A DNA stretch of 64,000 bases, from NCBI RefSeq assembly GCF_030433645.1, contig NZ_JAROCG010000001.1, positions 2,914,001 through 2,978,000 of the forward strand. The letters run 5' to 3'. Both the position numbers and the translations under genes were made by a program. The notes beneath the pieces were generated by a model. It had not been told where the DNA came from. It saw only the letters and a list, made by a program, of their open reading frames with translations, and did not search any database. Shown here in pieces: positions 7,665 through 16,237 of the stretch (the stretch's first letter is position 1; every line of letters begins with the position of its first letter). The stretch is from Arthrobacter burdickii. Its GTDB lineage: Bacteria > Actinomycetota > Actinomycetes > Actinomycetales > Micrococcaceae.

Positions 7665-8516
7665 TCATCGGATTGGGACCCAATGCCAGGCCTCACCGGC
7701 CCCCGTGCCGGACGGTACTCCAAAAGACCCTCCAGCGGGCCCTCGCGTCCGAACGAATAGGTTCATCCGCTGATTCGTCGTGATCGTTTCATTTCCTGTG
7801 TATTGCATGACGTCGCGAAATTCTCCGTTTGCGTCTTTGTAGGTAGCCCTCGTCATATCGAGTTCGATGTCCGGGCCACGATTGTAGATCTGAACCGCAA
7901 ACTCAATTTGATCTGAGGATGTGAAGAGCATTCCCCCGTTGAAGATTAGGTCGATGTTAGCGCCGCCATAATCGGTTTCGCGTGGAAGCATTGTGACGGA
8001 TGAGACAGGAATATCATTGATGGTGAAGTCTTGTAATTGGTTGTTCTGATCGAAGCGGAAGTTATCAACCTCAAGACATCTATCGGTAGTAGCGGTGGAA
8101 CAGAAGCGAAAACCCGAGCCGACGTCTTCTAAGGTCCCCGGCTCAGGTAGCTCCTCCACGATCTGCCAAGCAAGCCACTCGTTCTGCGCTACCCGTGCAT
8201 ATGATGCTGCAGGGGAATCAGGGGCCGCATAGGTGAGCGCCATACTAATGCTTTGACTGATTCGAGCGTCGTCACCCTCCGATTGTCGAGTGAGTGCTTT
8301 CCAATAGCCTTCGGCTGCTTCCTCCCTAGCCGCGGATGTTCCCGCGGAGGGCCACCCAAAGAAGGGCCACGCCCAAGCCAGTAGCGACACCATGAACGCG
8401 GCAATCGCCACTACTAACGATGTTTTGGAGTCGCGAATGACTACCTGCGGAGAAGCGCCAACCGCTGGTTTGGATCGTTGCTTGGTCTGACTGCCTGATG
8501 GTTTCCGACTGGTCAT
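7665..8516 (-). CDS. single-span membrane protein, unknown function
   Basis: A 283-residue protein. The first 33 residues are basic (MTSRKPSGSQTKQRSK), then one membrane span (SLVVAIAAFMVSLLAWAWPF), suggesting the C-terminal domain is outside the cell membrane. That domain has a Cys pair (FRFCSTATTDRCLEV) that could form a disulfide, and a beta-rich end with AVQIYNRGPDIELDM. It is reverse to the flanking packaging genes, lower in G/C and lies between the small-gene operon and the large terminase, so it looks like an inserted accessory gene. The ATG at 8516 precedes the hydrophilic head naturally. Confidence 0.7.
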   Translation of the reverse strand: MTSRKPSGSQTKQRSKPAVGASPQVVIRDSKTSLVVAIAAFMVSLLAWAWPFFGWPSAGTSAAREEAAEGYWKALTRQSEGDDARISQSISMALTYAAPDSPAASYARVAQNEWLAWQIVEELPEPGTLEDVGSGFRFCSTATTDRCLEVDNFRFDQNNQLQDFTINDIPVSSVTMLPRETDYGGANIDLIFNGGMLFTSSDQIEFAVQIYNRGPDIELDMTRATYKDANGEFRDVMQYTGNETITTNQRMNLFVRTRGPAGGSFGVPSGTGAGEAWHWVPIR

Positions 8517-8588
8517 GGGCAATCGTATCCCCTCAGATCGTGCCGAGTGAGCAGAATGGTTCGCCTCCGATTCGGAAGGATGACTCGC

Positions 8589-10073
8589 GTGACCACCGAC
8601 TTGTTTGAGCGTGCAGCAATGCATTTCGAGCCACGGAAACCGAAGTGGGCGTTCCCGGGCGCGATGGCGTTGGCGACAAACCCGAAGACGGTGCAGACGC
8701 CGGCGCTCGACCTGATCGACGCAGCCCTCGTGGAAGCGTTCAACACCCCGGACTCGCGGCTCATCATCTGCATGGCGCCGCAGGAGGGCAAGAGCGTCCG
8801 CGTCGCGAACGACTTCCCCATTTGGTGCCTCACCCAGAACCCGGATCTCCGCATCGTCACCGCCTCGTACGCGCAGAACCTCGCGAACAGGAACGGGCGG
8901 GTCATCCGCAACCGAATCACCACCAGCGACGACATCGACCTGAAAATCGCCTCCGACAACGGTGCCGTGCACGAATGGACCCTCGACGGCCACCAGGGCG
9001 GCGTCCTCAGCGTGGGCATCGGCGCCGGTGTGACCGGCCGGCCAGCGGACATGCTGATCATCGACGACCCCATCAAGGACCGCAAAGAAGCAGACTCCGA
9101 GACGTACCGGAACAACGTGTGGGACTGGTGGACCGACGCCGCGTCGGCTCGCCTCGCCCCCGGCGCCCCCGTCATCGTCATCCTCACCCGCTGGCACCAG
9201 GACGACCTCGCCGGCCGCCTGCTGGAGCAGGACAAAGAGGCGGGCTGGAAGGTCCTCAACATTCCCGCGCAGGCCGATCACCGGCCGGAGAAGGGCGAGA
9301 CGGACCCCCTCGGGCGCAAGCCAGGCGAGTTCATGGTGTCCGCCCGCGGCCGCACCCTCAAGCAGTGGCTGCAACGCAGGGCCACCGCCGGCGCCCGAAC
9401 CTGGGCCAGCCTCTACCAAGGCAGGCCCTCCCCCGACACGGGCGGCGTCTTCCCGCAGGAATGGGCCCGTTACTCCGAGAAGATGTGGATTGAGCACCCG
9501 GACGGGCGCCGCACCGTCCCCGGCGTGGGCCGCGAGGACACCGAGCTCGTCCAGTCGTGGGACCTCGCCTTCAAGGACACCAAGAGCAGCGACTACGTCG
9601 TCGGCCAGGTGTGGCTCCGCGTCGGAATGCAAGCGTTCCTGCTCGACATGGTGCGGGAACGCCTAAACTTCACCGCCACCTGCAAGGCCATCGAAGCCAT
9701 GAGCGCGAAGTGGCCGCAAGCGGTCGCGAAGTTCGTCGAGGACAAAGCCAACGGGCCTGCCGTGATGAACGTGCTCGGCAAGACGGTCATGGGGCTCATC
9801 CCCATCGAGCCCGAGGGCTCCAAGTACGCCCGCGCCTCGGCCATCTCACCGCTGACCGAGGCGGGCAACGTCATCCTCCCCCAGGCCGAGCTGCTCCCCA
9901 ACGTGGAGGAGCTCATCGAGGAAGCGAAGAACTTCCCGAACAGCGCCCACGACGACACGATCGACGCCCTGTCGCAGGCCATCAACCGGCTGCTGCTCAT
10001 GCCCCTCGAAGCGGGCATGTTCGAACCGGTGGAACCACAGTTCGAGGAATGGTCGGGCATCAGCCCGTACTGA
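8589..10073 (+). CDS. phage terminase large subunit
   Basis: Packaging motor with ATPase and nuclease halves. The ATPase part has a Walker-A-like MAPQEGKS near residue 64 and Walker B MLIIDDPIKD; the motif LTRWHQDDLAG is typical. The nuclease part has WDLAFKDTKSSDYV, FVEDKANG and HDDTIDAL, which supply metal-binding acidic residues. The GTG at 8589 is preceded by GGAAGGA at a good distance; ATG codons at 8547 and 8580 are alternatives. It begins the uninterrupted head cassette and is about 494 residues, normal for the family. Confidence 0.95.
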   Translation: MTTDLFERAAMHFEPRKPKWAFPGAMALATNPKTVQTPALDLIDAALVEAFNTPDSRLIICMAPQEGKSVRVANDFPIWCLTQNPDLRIVTASYAQNLANRNGRVIRNRITTSDDIDLKIASDNGAVHEWTLDGHQGGVLSVGIGAGVTGRPADMLIIDDPIKDRKEADSETYRNNVWDWWTDAASARLAPGAPVIVILTRWHQDDLAGRLLEQDKEAGWKVLNIPAQADHRPEKGETDPLGRKPGEFMVSARGRTLKQWLQRRATAGARTWASLYQGRPSPDTGGVFPQEWARYSEKMWIEHPDGRRTVPGVGREDTELVQSWDLAFKDTKSSDYVVGQVWLRVGMQAFLLDMVRERLNFTATCKAIEAMSAKWPQAVAKFVEDKANGPAVMNVLGKTVMGLIPIEPEGSKYARASAISPLTEAGNVILPQAELLPNVEELIEEAKNFPNSAHDDTIDALSQAINRLLLMPLEAGMFEPVEPQFEEWSGISPY

Positions 10074-10114
10074 TCCTGTACCCCTGACACGCACGCCCAA
10101 ACAGAGGAGGCCCC

Positions 10115-11665
10115 GTGAGTAAGTTCCTGCAAGCCCTGGGCCTCCAAGAGGCCGCCGTGGCCGAGACCTCGGGCGACGTCGTGGAAGTCCCCGCCGGCCA
10201 GTGGGACACCGTCCTGTACCGCCTCGAGGAGTCCATGGCGCAGCTGCAGATGGCGGCCGAGGACTCCGGGTGGGCGAAGATCAACGCGGACCTCGTCAAC
10301 GAGTTTTCCCGCGAGGGACTAAAGCGCATCGCGACGAATGGCCGGCTCATGGCGATCGCGAACCCGCTCATCAAGCGCGGCCTCGGCATCCGCCACGCCT
10401 ACGTGTGGGGGCAGGGCGTGCAGATCAGCGCACGGGACGAGGGCGTCAACGCCGTTGTGCAGGCATTCCTCGACCGTGAGGACACGAAGGCCACGTTCAC
10501 CGGCGCCCAAGCCCGGGAGCGCAGGACGAAGGCGCAGGGCACGGATGGGAACATCTTCCGCGCCCACTTCACCAACCCCCTCGACGGGACCGTCCGCGTC
10601 CGGAACCTGCCCTTCGACGAGATCACCGAGATCGTCACCGCCCCCGGGGATAAGACGGAGGCGTGGTACTACCTGCGTGTCTGGCAGGAAACCACCCCGA
10701 CCGCCACGTTTGGAACGGGGCTCACGCGGGAGCAGAAGGCCTACTACCCGGCCCTCACCTACCAGCCCCTCACCAAACCCAAGCGGCTCGGCGACGTCGA
10801 GATCCGGTGGGACGCACCCGTCCTTCACGAGAAGGTCAACGACCTCGAAGGCTGGCTGTGGGGCATCGGCGACACCTACGCTGCACTGCCCTACGCGAGG
10901 GCGTACAAGGAGTTCATCGAGGACTGGGTCCTGCTGGTGAAGTCCCTGTCGAAGATCGCCTACCAGGCGGTGCCGAAGAAGGGCCTTGAGTCGCAGAAGA
11001 TGCGGCAGGCCGTGCAGGTGGGGCAGGGTGCGCCCGCCGGGTCCTGGGCGGTGGGCTCTGAGGGCACGAAGATCGAAGCGGTCCCGAAGACCGGGGCGAC
11101 CATCGACTCTGAGTCCGGGCGCCCTGTTGCGGCCCTCGTCGCCGCCGCCCTGGGCGTCAGCGTGATCGACCTTCTCGCGGATCCGGGTCAGGCAGGGAAC
11201 AGGGCGACCGCGGTCACCATGGACCTCGTCAAGCGCCTCGAGATGCGGGGCCGGCAGGAATTGTGCGAGCAGACCGACCGCGCCACCCTCGACTACGTGA
11301 TCGAGCAGGCCATCATCGCTCCCCGGGGCCCCCTCAAAGGGACCGTGGTTCGCGACGGCGACCGCCTGTACGCGACACCAGCCGGTGACGCCGAGAACAC
11401 CATCGAGTTCGCGTGGCCCGCCCTCGACGAAGTCCCACTGGACATCATCATGAAGGCCATCGAGATCGCCGACGGCACCGGCACGGTCCCGAAGGTCGAG
11501 ATCCTCAAGCTCATCCTCCACGCACTCGATGTGGACGAAGCCGACGAGATCATCGACCGGGTCACCGACGCCGACGGCAACCTCATCGACCCGCTGGTCA
11601 CTGCCGGTGACGACGCGGCCCGCCGCTTCCGCGCCGGGCAAGACCCAAGCGAGGGGCTGCGGTGA
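10115..11665 (+). CDS. phage portal protein
   Basis: The portal forms the dodecameric ring at the capsid vertex through which DNA passes. The 516-residue length, the position straight after the large terminase, and features such as the early KRIATNGRLMAIANPLIKRG segment and the late AALGVSVIDLLADPGQAGN segment match actinophage portals. The GTG start is preceded by a strong AGAGGAGG. Its stop overlaps the next small gene by four bases. Confidence 0.9.
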   Translation: MSKFLQALGLQEAAVAETSGDVVEVPAGQWDTVLYRLEESMAQLQMAAEDSGWAKINADLVNEFSREGLKRIATNGRLMAIANPLIKRGLGIRHAYVWGQGVQISARDEGVNAVVQAFLDREDTKATFTGAQARERRTKAQGTDGNIFRAHFTNPLDGTVRVRNLPFDEITEIVTAPGDKTEAWYYLRVWQETTPTATFGTGLTREQKAYYPALTYQPLTKPKRLGDVEIRWDAPVLHEKVNDLEGWLWGIGDTYAALPYARAYKEFIEDWVLLVKSLSKIAYQAVPKKGLESQKMRQAVQVGQGAPAGSWAVGSEGTKIEAVPKTGATIDSESGRPVAALVAAALGVSVIDLLADPGQAGNRATAVTMDLVKRLEMRGRQELCEQTDRATLDYVIEQAIIAPRGPLKGTVVRDGDRLYATPAGDAENTIEFAWPALDEVPLDIIMKAIEIADGTGTVPKVEILKLILHALDVDEADEIIDRVTDADGNLIDPLVTAGDDAARRFRAGQDPSEGLR

Positions 11666-11838
11666 GGCCACCATACGATCCCGCGTGGGAGCTGACGTTG
11701 GAACTTGGGCAGCATCACCGCCTCGATCCGATGGGCCCAAACGACAGGTGCACCTGCGGCTTCAAGACGGAGCTTGGCCGCCTGTTCCCTGAGCACATCG
11801 CCGACCGGCTCGTCGCTCAAGGGTGGCGCAAGTCGTGA
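11662..11838 (+). CDS. small head-region protein with CxC motif
   Basis: A 58-residue frame (MRPPYDPAWELTLELG... with a GTG start) linked to the portal stop by a GTGA overlap. It carries DRCTCGFKTELG, a short Cys-x-Cys motif that may bind a metal, and ends VAQGWRKS. The tight overlap and sensible codon use argue it is real. Function unknown. Confidence 0.55.
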   Translation: MRPPYDPAWELTLELGQHHRLDPMGPNDRCTCGFKTELGRLFPEHIADRLVAQGWRKS

Positions 11839-12032
11839 GGGTGGTGCAGTTCGGGAAGCTCGGCCGCCTAGTCGAAGACGAGTACGACGTGCTGGAAGGT
11901 GACGATGAGTATCAACGCCCGCACACTCGCACTCCTCGCGGACCGGCGCGACGACCTGAACGCGACACTGGACGCGCAGACCCTCGCCCTGACGAAAGCG
12001 TGGGTCGAAGCATGGGACACCCTCGCACCTGA
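11835..12032 (+). CDS. possible small acidic protein overlapping the MuF gene
   Basis: A GTGA overlap leads into a frame whose first 27 residues look protein-like (VRVVQFGKLGRLVEDEYD). After the MuF start at 11905 the sequence becomes Arg/Pro-rich in the way shadow frames are. It may be a real short coupled peptide with a low-quality tail, or chance. Confidence 0.25.
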   Translation: MRVVQFGKLGRLVEDEYDVLEGDDEYQRPHTRTPRGPARRPERDTGRADPRPDESVGRSMGHPRT

Positions 12033-12963
12033 CTTCGACGCCGCTCTCACCGAGCTACTCGCGTCGGCGAAGGACGGGCGCCTCACCGGATCGCAAGTGG
12101 CACGGAACATCCGGCTCCGGAAGGCACTCAGCCTCGCTGCGGAACGGTTGGATGAGCTCGCCGAACTGACGCAGGTCACGGTGCAGGCCGACGTCGCACG
12201 GGCCGCCCTGGCCGCCGCGCAGTCGCAGATCGACACCATCGCCTCCCAGCTCCCACCGGAGGGGCAGGTGGCCGTCCTGCCAACGTTCACGCAGGTCTCC
12301 ACCCCGGCCATGGACGCGATCGTCACGAGGATCACCCAGCAGATCACCAAGGACACGCTGCCGCTCTCCGAGGACGCTCAGCTGGCCATGCGCCGCAACC
12401 TCGTCCGCGGCGTCGCCGTCGGCGACAACCCCCGGGTCACCGCACGGCGGATGATCCGGGAGACAGAGGGGCACTTCAACGGTGGGCTCAACCGGGCACT
12501 CACCATAGCGAGGACCGAAACACTCGACGCCCACCGAAGTGGCGGCCGCGCCGCGGACATCGCGAACCCCGACGTCGTGGCCGGCTGGTCATGGGGCTCA
12601 CAACTGTCCGCCCGCACCTGCATCGCCTGCCTGTCCAAGCACGGCACCGAGTACCCGCCCGACGTCGAAGGCCCCAACGGGCACCAAAACTGCCGGTGCG
12701 ACCGGATCCCGGTGACGAAGACGTGGAGGGAACTCGGCTTCGACATCGAGGAGCCGCCGTCGCTCACAAAGTCCAGCGAGGAATGGTTCGGGTCGCTCAC
12801 CGACAAGACGCAGTTGCAGATCATGGGCCCCGGCCGCCTCGAGCTCTACAAGTCCGGCGCAGCGTCCTGGTCGGACCTCTCCCGCGTCCAGCAGAACGAC
12901 GGGTGGCGAGACAGCGTCACCATCACCCCGGTCCGGGACCTGCGGGCGTCAGTCCTGGCGTGA
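11905..12963 (+). CDS. MuF-like head morphogenesis protein
   Basis: Minor capsid protein of the SPP1 gp7 / Mu gpF type, delivered with DNA or bridging portal and capsid. The N-terminal 200 residues are helical. The C-terminal MuF core shows TIARTETLDAHRSG, then SARTCIACLSKHGTEYPP and GHQNCRCDRIPV, with the conserved Cys/His pattern. The ATG at 11905 follows GGAAGG; an in-frame GTG at 11899 is an alternative. It is about 352 residues, typical. Confidence 0.88.
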   Translation: MSINARTLALLADRRDDLNATLDAQTLALTKAWVEAWDTLAPDFDAALTELLASAKDGRLTGSQVARNIRLRKALSLAAERLDELAELTQVTVQADVARAALAAAQSQIDTIASQLPPEGQVAVLPTFTQVSTPAMDAIVTRITQQITKDTLPLSEDAQLAMRRNLVRGVAVGDNPRVTARRMIRETEGHFNGGLNRALTIARTETLDAHRSGGRAADIANPDVVAGWSWGSQLSARTCIACLSKHGTEYPPDVEGPNGHQNCRCDRIPVTKTWRELGFDIEEPPSLTKSSEEWFGSLTDKTQLQIMGPGRLELYKSGAASWSDLSRVQQNDGWRDSVTITPVRDLRASVLA

Positions 12964-13101
12964 CGCCGTGTAGCTAAACGTCCCGCAGTAACGGCACACG
13001 GACTCCATGCGGGCGCCATTCGAGGCCAAGCTGATCCCCCGCAACACGAAGACGTGACCGCGGCACTCACCCGGCCCACCACCATCATTCGCATCGTCCA
13101 T
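12949..13101 (-). CDS. 50-residue zinc-ribbon-like protein
   Basis: A compact minus-strand gene in the gap between the MuF and protease genes. The product has C-x-x-H (ECRGHVFVLRG) and C-x-x-C (SVCRYCGTFSY), a plausible four-ligand zinc ribbon, which chance frames rarely show. It overlaps the end of the MuF gene by 15 bases, tail to tail. Small ribbon proteins like this are seen in actinobacterial phages, but I can name no function. Confidence 0.55.
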   Translation of the reverse strand: MDDANDGGGPGECRGHVFVLRGISLASNGARMESVCRYCGTFSYTASRQD

Positions 13102-13131
13102 TCCCACACCACCAGCATAGGAGGCCGGTCA

Positions 13132-14337
13132 ATGCCGACACTCATCACCGAGGCGGGCACCCTCGCCCCGACGAAGACCGGTCGACTCGAGATCACGCTC
13201 ATCACTCCCGGCTGGGGGTCCTCCGGCTACTACTCGGCGGAGATGCTGGAGCAGGCAGCCGCCGATCGCGTGTTCCCCCGCGGGACGCAGCAGCACATCG
13301 ACCACATGGGCGCCTCCGAGCGCATCGAGAACTCCGCGGGCTCGCTCCGCACCCTCGCTGCTGTGCTCACCGAGGACGCCGAGTGGGAGCCCGACTGGAC
13401 GGACCCGAAGACAGGTGTGAAGGGTCGCCTCAAGTCCGAAGCGCTCCTCGGGTCCCAGTATCGGGAGACCATCACCGAGTTCGCCGAGTACATCGGCACC
13501 TCGATCAGCGCCGGCGCCGACGTCACCATCGGTGAGGCCGAGGGACGCAAGGGCCACATCGTCGAGAAGCTCCACCCGAACCCGCTGAACCGGGTGGACT
13601 TCGTGACAGTCGCGGGCAGGGGCGGGCGCATCAGCGACGTCCTCGAAGCCGCCGTGCACCGCATTGCCGAGGCCACAGCGAACGACACCCGCGACGCCCT
13701 CAGCGCCGCCGTGAAGGAAGCGTACGGCGCCGACGGCGTGTGGCTGTGGGTCCTCGACTACGACGAAGCGAACGTGTGGTTCACCCAGGAATCCGAGGAC
13801 GAGTCCCACACCTGGCAGCAGGCCTACACGATGACCGACACGACAGCCACCCTGAGCGGCGACCTCATCGAAGTCCGCCGCGTCACGACCTACACCCCCA
13901 TCACTCCCCCGGCCGACGACGCCGCACAGGAGTCCAAGAATTCCCCACCGATCCCGGCTGGGGTAACCGAAAGGAAGGAGTCAGCAATGACTACAACCCA
14001 GATTGAGGAAGCCGAACTGGCGACCCTCAAGCAGGACGCCGGCCGGGTCACCGCGCTGGAAGCCGACAACGCCGACCTCCGCAAGTCCGTAGCCGAGGCC
14101 GTGATCGCCGAGGCGTTCGCAGGCCTCGAGGCGCCCCGCACAAAGGCTCGAATCTTCGAGTCCTTCACCGCCAAGGGCTCGCCCATGACCACGGACGCCC
14201 TGCGCACCGAGGCCACCGAGTCCGCCGCGGAACTCAAGGTCCTTCAGGGCGCCGGCAAGGTCGACGGCGTCGGCGACACCACGCCCGTCGGCGAGTCCAA
14301 GACAATCACCGACGACGACATCGTCAACGCGCTCTAA
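13132..14337 (+). CDS. capsid maturation protease with fused scaffold
   Basis: A 401-residue protein combining a prohead protease (about residues 1-180) with a scaffold-like C-terminus. The protease part has FPRGTQQHIDHMGASE and GTSISAGADVTIGE, which would supply the His and Ser of the active site. A linker follows, then a helical charged tail (EEAELATLKQDAGRV...) ending TITDDDIVNAL. The ATG at 13132 has an ideal AGGAGG. The tail can also be made separately from an internal start at 13987, as in lambda C/Nu3. Confidence 0.85.
   Translation: MPTLITEAGTLAPTKTGRLEITLITPGWGSSGYYSAEMLEQAAADRVFPRGTQQHIDHMGASERIENSAGSLRTLAAVLTEDAEWEPDWTDPKTGVKGRLKSEALLGSQYRETITEFAEYIGTSISAGADVTIGEAEGRKGHIVEKLHPNPLNRVDFVTVAGRGGRISDVLEAAVHRIAEATANDTRDALSAAVKEAYGADGVWLWVLDYDEANVWFTQESEDESHTWQQAYTMTDTTATLSGDLIEVRRVTTYTPITPPADDAAQESKNSPPIPAGVTERKESAMTTTQIEEAELATLKQDAGRVTALEADNADLRKSVAEAVIAEAFAGLEAPRTKARIFESFTAKGSPMTTDALRTEATESAAELKVLQGAGKVDGVGDTTPVGESKTITDDDIVNAL
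13987..14337 (+). CDS. scaffold protein from an internal in-frame start
   Basis: An ATG at 13987, in frame with the protease-scaffold gene, has a very strong AAGGAAGGAG at 13971-13980, six bases upstream. Translation here would give a 116-residue, helical, acidic protein (MTTTQIEEAELATLKQ...) with the properties of a scaffolding protein. Such a site inside a gene is hard to explain otherwise. Nested protease/scaffold genes are established in lambda-like phages; for this phage it is an inference. Confidence 0.65.
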   Translation: MTTTQIEEAELATLKQDAGRVTALEADNADLRKSVAEAVIAEAFAGLEAPRTKARIFESFTAKGSPMTTDALRTEATESAAELKVLQGAGKVDGVGDTTPVGESKTITDDDIVNAL

Positions 14338-14348
14338 GGAGGCACCCC

Positions 14349-14699
14349 ATGGCAAAGAACCAGCGGTACACCAATGCCCTGCACATCAGCGTCCCCGTCC
14401 CCGCCGGGGTGAAGTCCGGCGAGCCGGTCAAGGTCGGCCAGATCTGCGGCGTCGCCCAGATCGACCGCGAGACCGACGGCAAAGCCACCCTGTGGCTCGA
14501 CGGCTCCTACGACCTCCAGGTCACCGGCGCAGTGGCCAACGTCGGCGACCCGGTCTACATCAAGGCCGACCGCACCCTCACCGCCACGGCGACCGGCAAC
14601 TACCTCTTCGGCACCGCGCTGGGGACCAAGGGAACCGGCACCGGCCCACTCGAAGTAGCCCCGATCGGCTACACCACCCAGACCGCCGCTGGCGTGTAA
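14349..14699 (+). CDS. capsid decoration protein (DUF2190-like)
   Basis: A 116-residue beta-rich protein placed between scaffold and major capsid gene, the usual place for head decoration proteins. It resembles the DUF2190 family: VPAGVKSGEPVKVGQICGVA, then DLQVTGAVANVGDPVYI, then LFGTALG and PLEVAPIGY. These proteins trimerise on the capsid surface and stabilise it. A strong AAGGAGG precedes the ATG. Confidence 0.8.
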   Translation: MAKNQRYTNALHISVPVPAGVKSGEPVKVGQICGVAQIDRETDGKATLWLDGSYDLQVTGAVANVGDPVYIKADRTLTATATGNYLFGTALGTKGTGTGPLEVAPIGYTTQTAAGV

Positions 14700-14709
14700 G
14701 GAGACCACC

Positions 14710-15777
14710 ATGGACACACTCGTCAACGAAGGGTTCCGCAAGGCACCCACCCACCAGGAGCGCGTCTTCGAAGCCGCCCGCCTGTTCAAGGCCGGCAAGT
14801 CCGGTGCCGACTACTTCAAGCAGGCCACCCTGCTCGAAGCACTGAGCACCTCCGACTTCCCCGTCCTCCTCGGCCAGGCCTTCTCAAAGCAGGCCGTCAC
14901 CGCGCAGAAGGACGCCGTCAAGGAGTTCGAGCCCCTCCTCGTCGACATCACCGTCGACGACTTCAACCGCCACAAGCTCGTCGACCTGTGGTCCGGCGAC
15001 GCGTTCGAGACGGTGAAGCAGGGCGAGGAGTACAAGGGCGGCACGCTGTCCGAGACCGAGCTGACGCACGGCAACGGCAAACACGGCAAGTCCTACGGCC
15101 TCACGTGGGAGCTGCGCCGCAGCCGCGACTTCAGCGCCCTCGCGAACTTCCCGAAGTTCCTCGGCAACGGCTCCATCAAGGGCCAGAACAACAAGGTCGC
15201 TGACCTCCTGGTCAAGGACAACGGCTGGAACACGGCACTCTTCGGTGCCGTGAAGACGCTGGCGTTCACGCCGGAGAACCTCGACGCCGCGATCAAGGAA
15301 CTCGCCGTCCGCGAGAACCACCGCGGCGAGCTCGTCGACGTGTCCGACCTCGTCCTCGTGCACGGCCCCGCGCTGCGCACCGAGGTCAACCGGGTCCTGC
15401 GCTCGACCGAGCTGGAGATGCAGGTCACCGACGGCAGCAAGGTCACGAAGACCCGCGTGCAGAACCCGTTCAGCAACGTCGTCACCCCGCTCGAGTCCCG
15501 CACCGTCGGCCAGCGCCTCGGCTCCGGCCAGAACACGGCGTGGGCGCTCGTGCAGGGCAAGTCCTCGGACCTGCCCTCGATCATCCGCACCCTCCTCTCG
15601 GGTGAGGAGACGGTCGACATCCGGGTCAAGCGCGACCAGGGCGCGAGCGTCGGCGGCGGTGACCTGCCCGTCGAGGCGGGCTCGTTCAACGACGACACGA
15701 TCTGGTTCCGAGGACGCGACGTCTACGGCATCGACCCAGGCTTCACCACCGGCGTCTGGGCCTCGGCCGGCGCCTAG
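14710..15777 (+). CDS. major capsid protein
   Basis: The shell protein, 355 residues, in the expected place after protease, scaffold and decoration genes. The fold is probably HK97-like: an N-terminal helical arm, then DYFKQATLLEALSTSDFPV, a beta-rich middle (EEYKGGTLSETELTHGNG) and an A-domain end (SFNDDTIWFRGRDVYGIDPG). The ATG follows AAGGAG. A 12-bp perfect inverted repeat lies in the gap just downstream. Confidence 0.88.
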   Translation: MDTLVNEGFRKAPTHQERVFEAARLFKAGKSGADYFKQATLLEALSTSDFPVLLGQAFSKQAVTAQKDAVKEFEPLLVDITVDDFNRHKLVDLWSGDAFETVKQGEEYKGGTLSETELTHGNGKHGKSYGLTWELRRSRDFSALANFPKFLGNGSIKGQNNKVADLLVKDNGWNTALFGAVKTLAFTPENLDAAIKELAVRENHRGELVDVSDLVLVHGPALRTEVNRVLRSTELEMQVTDGSKVTKTRVQNPFSNVVTPLESRTVGQRLGSGQNTAWALVQGKSSDLPSIIRTLLSGEETVDIRVKRDQGASVGGGDLPVEAGSFNDDTIWFRGRDVYGIDPGFTTGVWASAGA

Positions 15778-15785
15778 CACCACCA

Positions 15786-15849
15786 GCCCCCGGTGGGATG
15801 ACCGCGACTGACTCGCTGGCATCAATCCCAGTACGCGCCCACCGGGGGC
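15786..15849 (+). other. perfect 12-bp inverted repeat after the capsid gene
   Basis: GCCCCCGGTGGG at 15786-15797 pairs perfectly with CCCACCGGGGGC at 15838-15849 across a 40-base loop. There is no T-run, so it is not a standard terminator. It may stabilise the 3' end of capsid mRNA or attenuate read-through. Confidence 0.55.
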
Positions 15850-15874
15850 ACCCCCACTCTTCCTAGGAGGCACT

Positions 15875-16237
15875 ATGGCCGACCTCACCCCGACCGACGT
15901 CGTCCGTCTCCTCATCAGCGACACCAGCACCGGAGACGCCCAGCTGTTCACCGACGACCAGATCGGCGCGTTCCTCGGCCTCTACGCGGGGAACGTGCAC
16001 CGGGCGGCAGCGAAGGCGCTCCGCACGATCGCCGCTTCCGAGGTCCTCGTCTCGAAGAAGATCCGCACGCAGGACCTGTCCACGGACGGGCCCGCCGTGG
16101 CGGCCGCTCTCCGGGCGCTGGCAGATGACTGCCTGGCGGAAGCCGACGCCGCCGACGCAGCGGAGGGTGCGTTCTTCGACATCGTCCCGTTCGCCTCACA
16201 GTTCAAGCCCGAGGGTGCGGAGTACCGGTACCCATGA
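15875..16237 (+). CDS. head-tail connector protein
   Basis: A 120-residue helical protein right after the capsid gene, matching the gp6/gp15-type connector that binds below the portal. The segment FTDDQIGAFLGLYAGNVHRAAAKALRTIA is typical of this adaptor class. Its end overlaps the next start by four bases (ATGA). The AGGAGG before the ATG is strong. Confidence 0.8.
   Translation: MADLTPTDVVRLLISDTSTGDAQLFTDDQIGAFLGLYAGNVHRAAAKALRTIAASEVLVSKKIRTQDLSTDGPAVAAALRALADDCLAEADAADAAEGAFFDIVPFASQFKPEGAEYRYP

Noticed and set aside
7643..7783. 46-codon plus-strand frame just after the strong promoter
   Set aside because: No clear ribosome-binding site and it overlaps the end of the minus-strand membrane gene; composition is not convincing.
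10319..11740. 473-codon minus-strand frame opposite the portal gene
   Set aside because: Shadow of the portal gene; no ribosome-binding site or domain.
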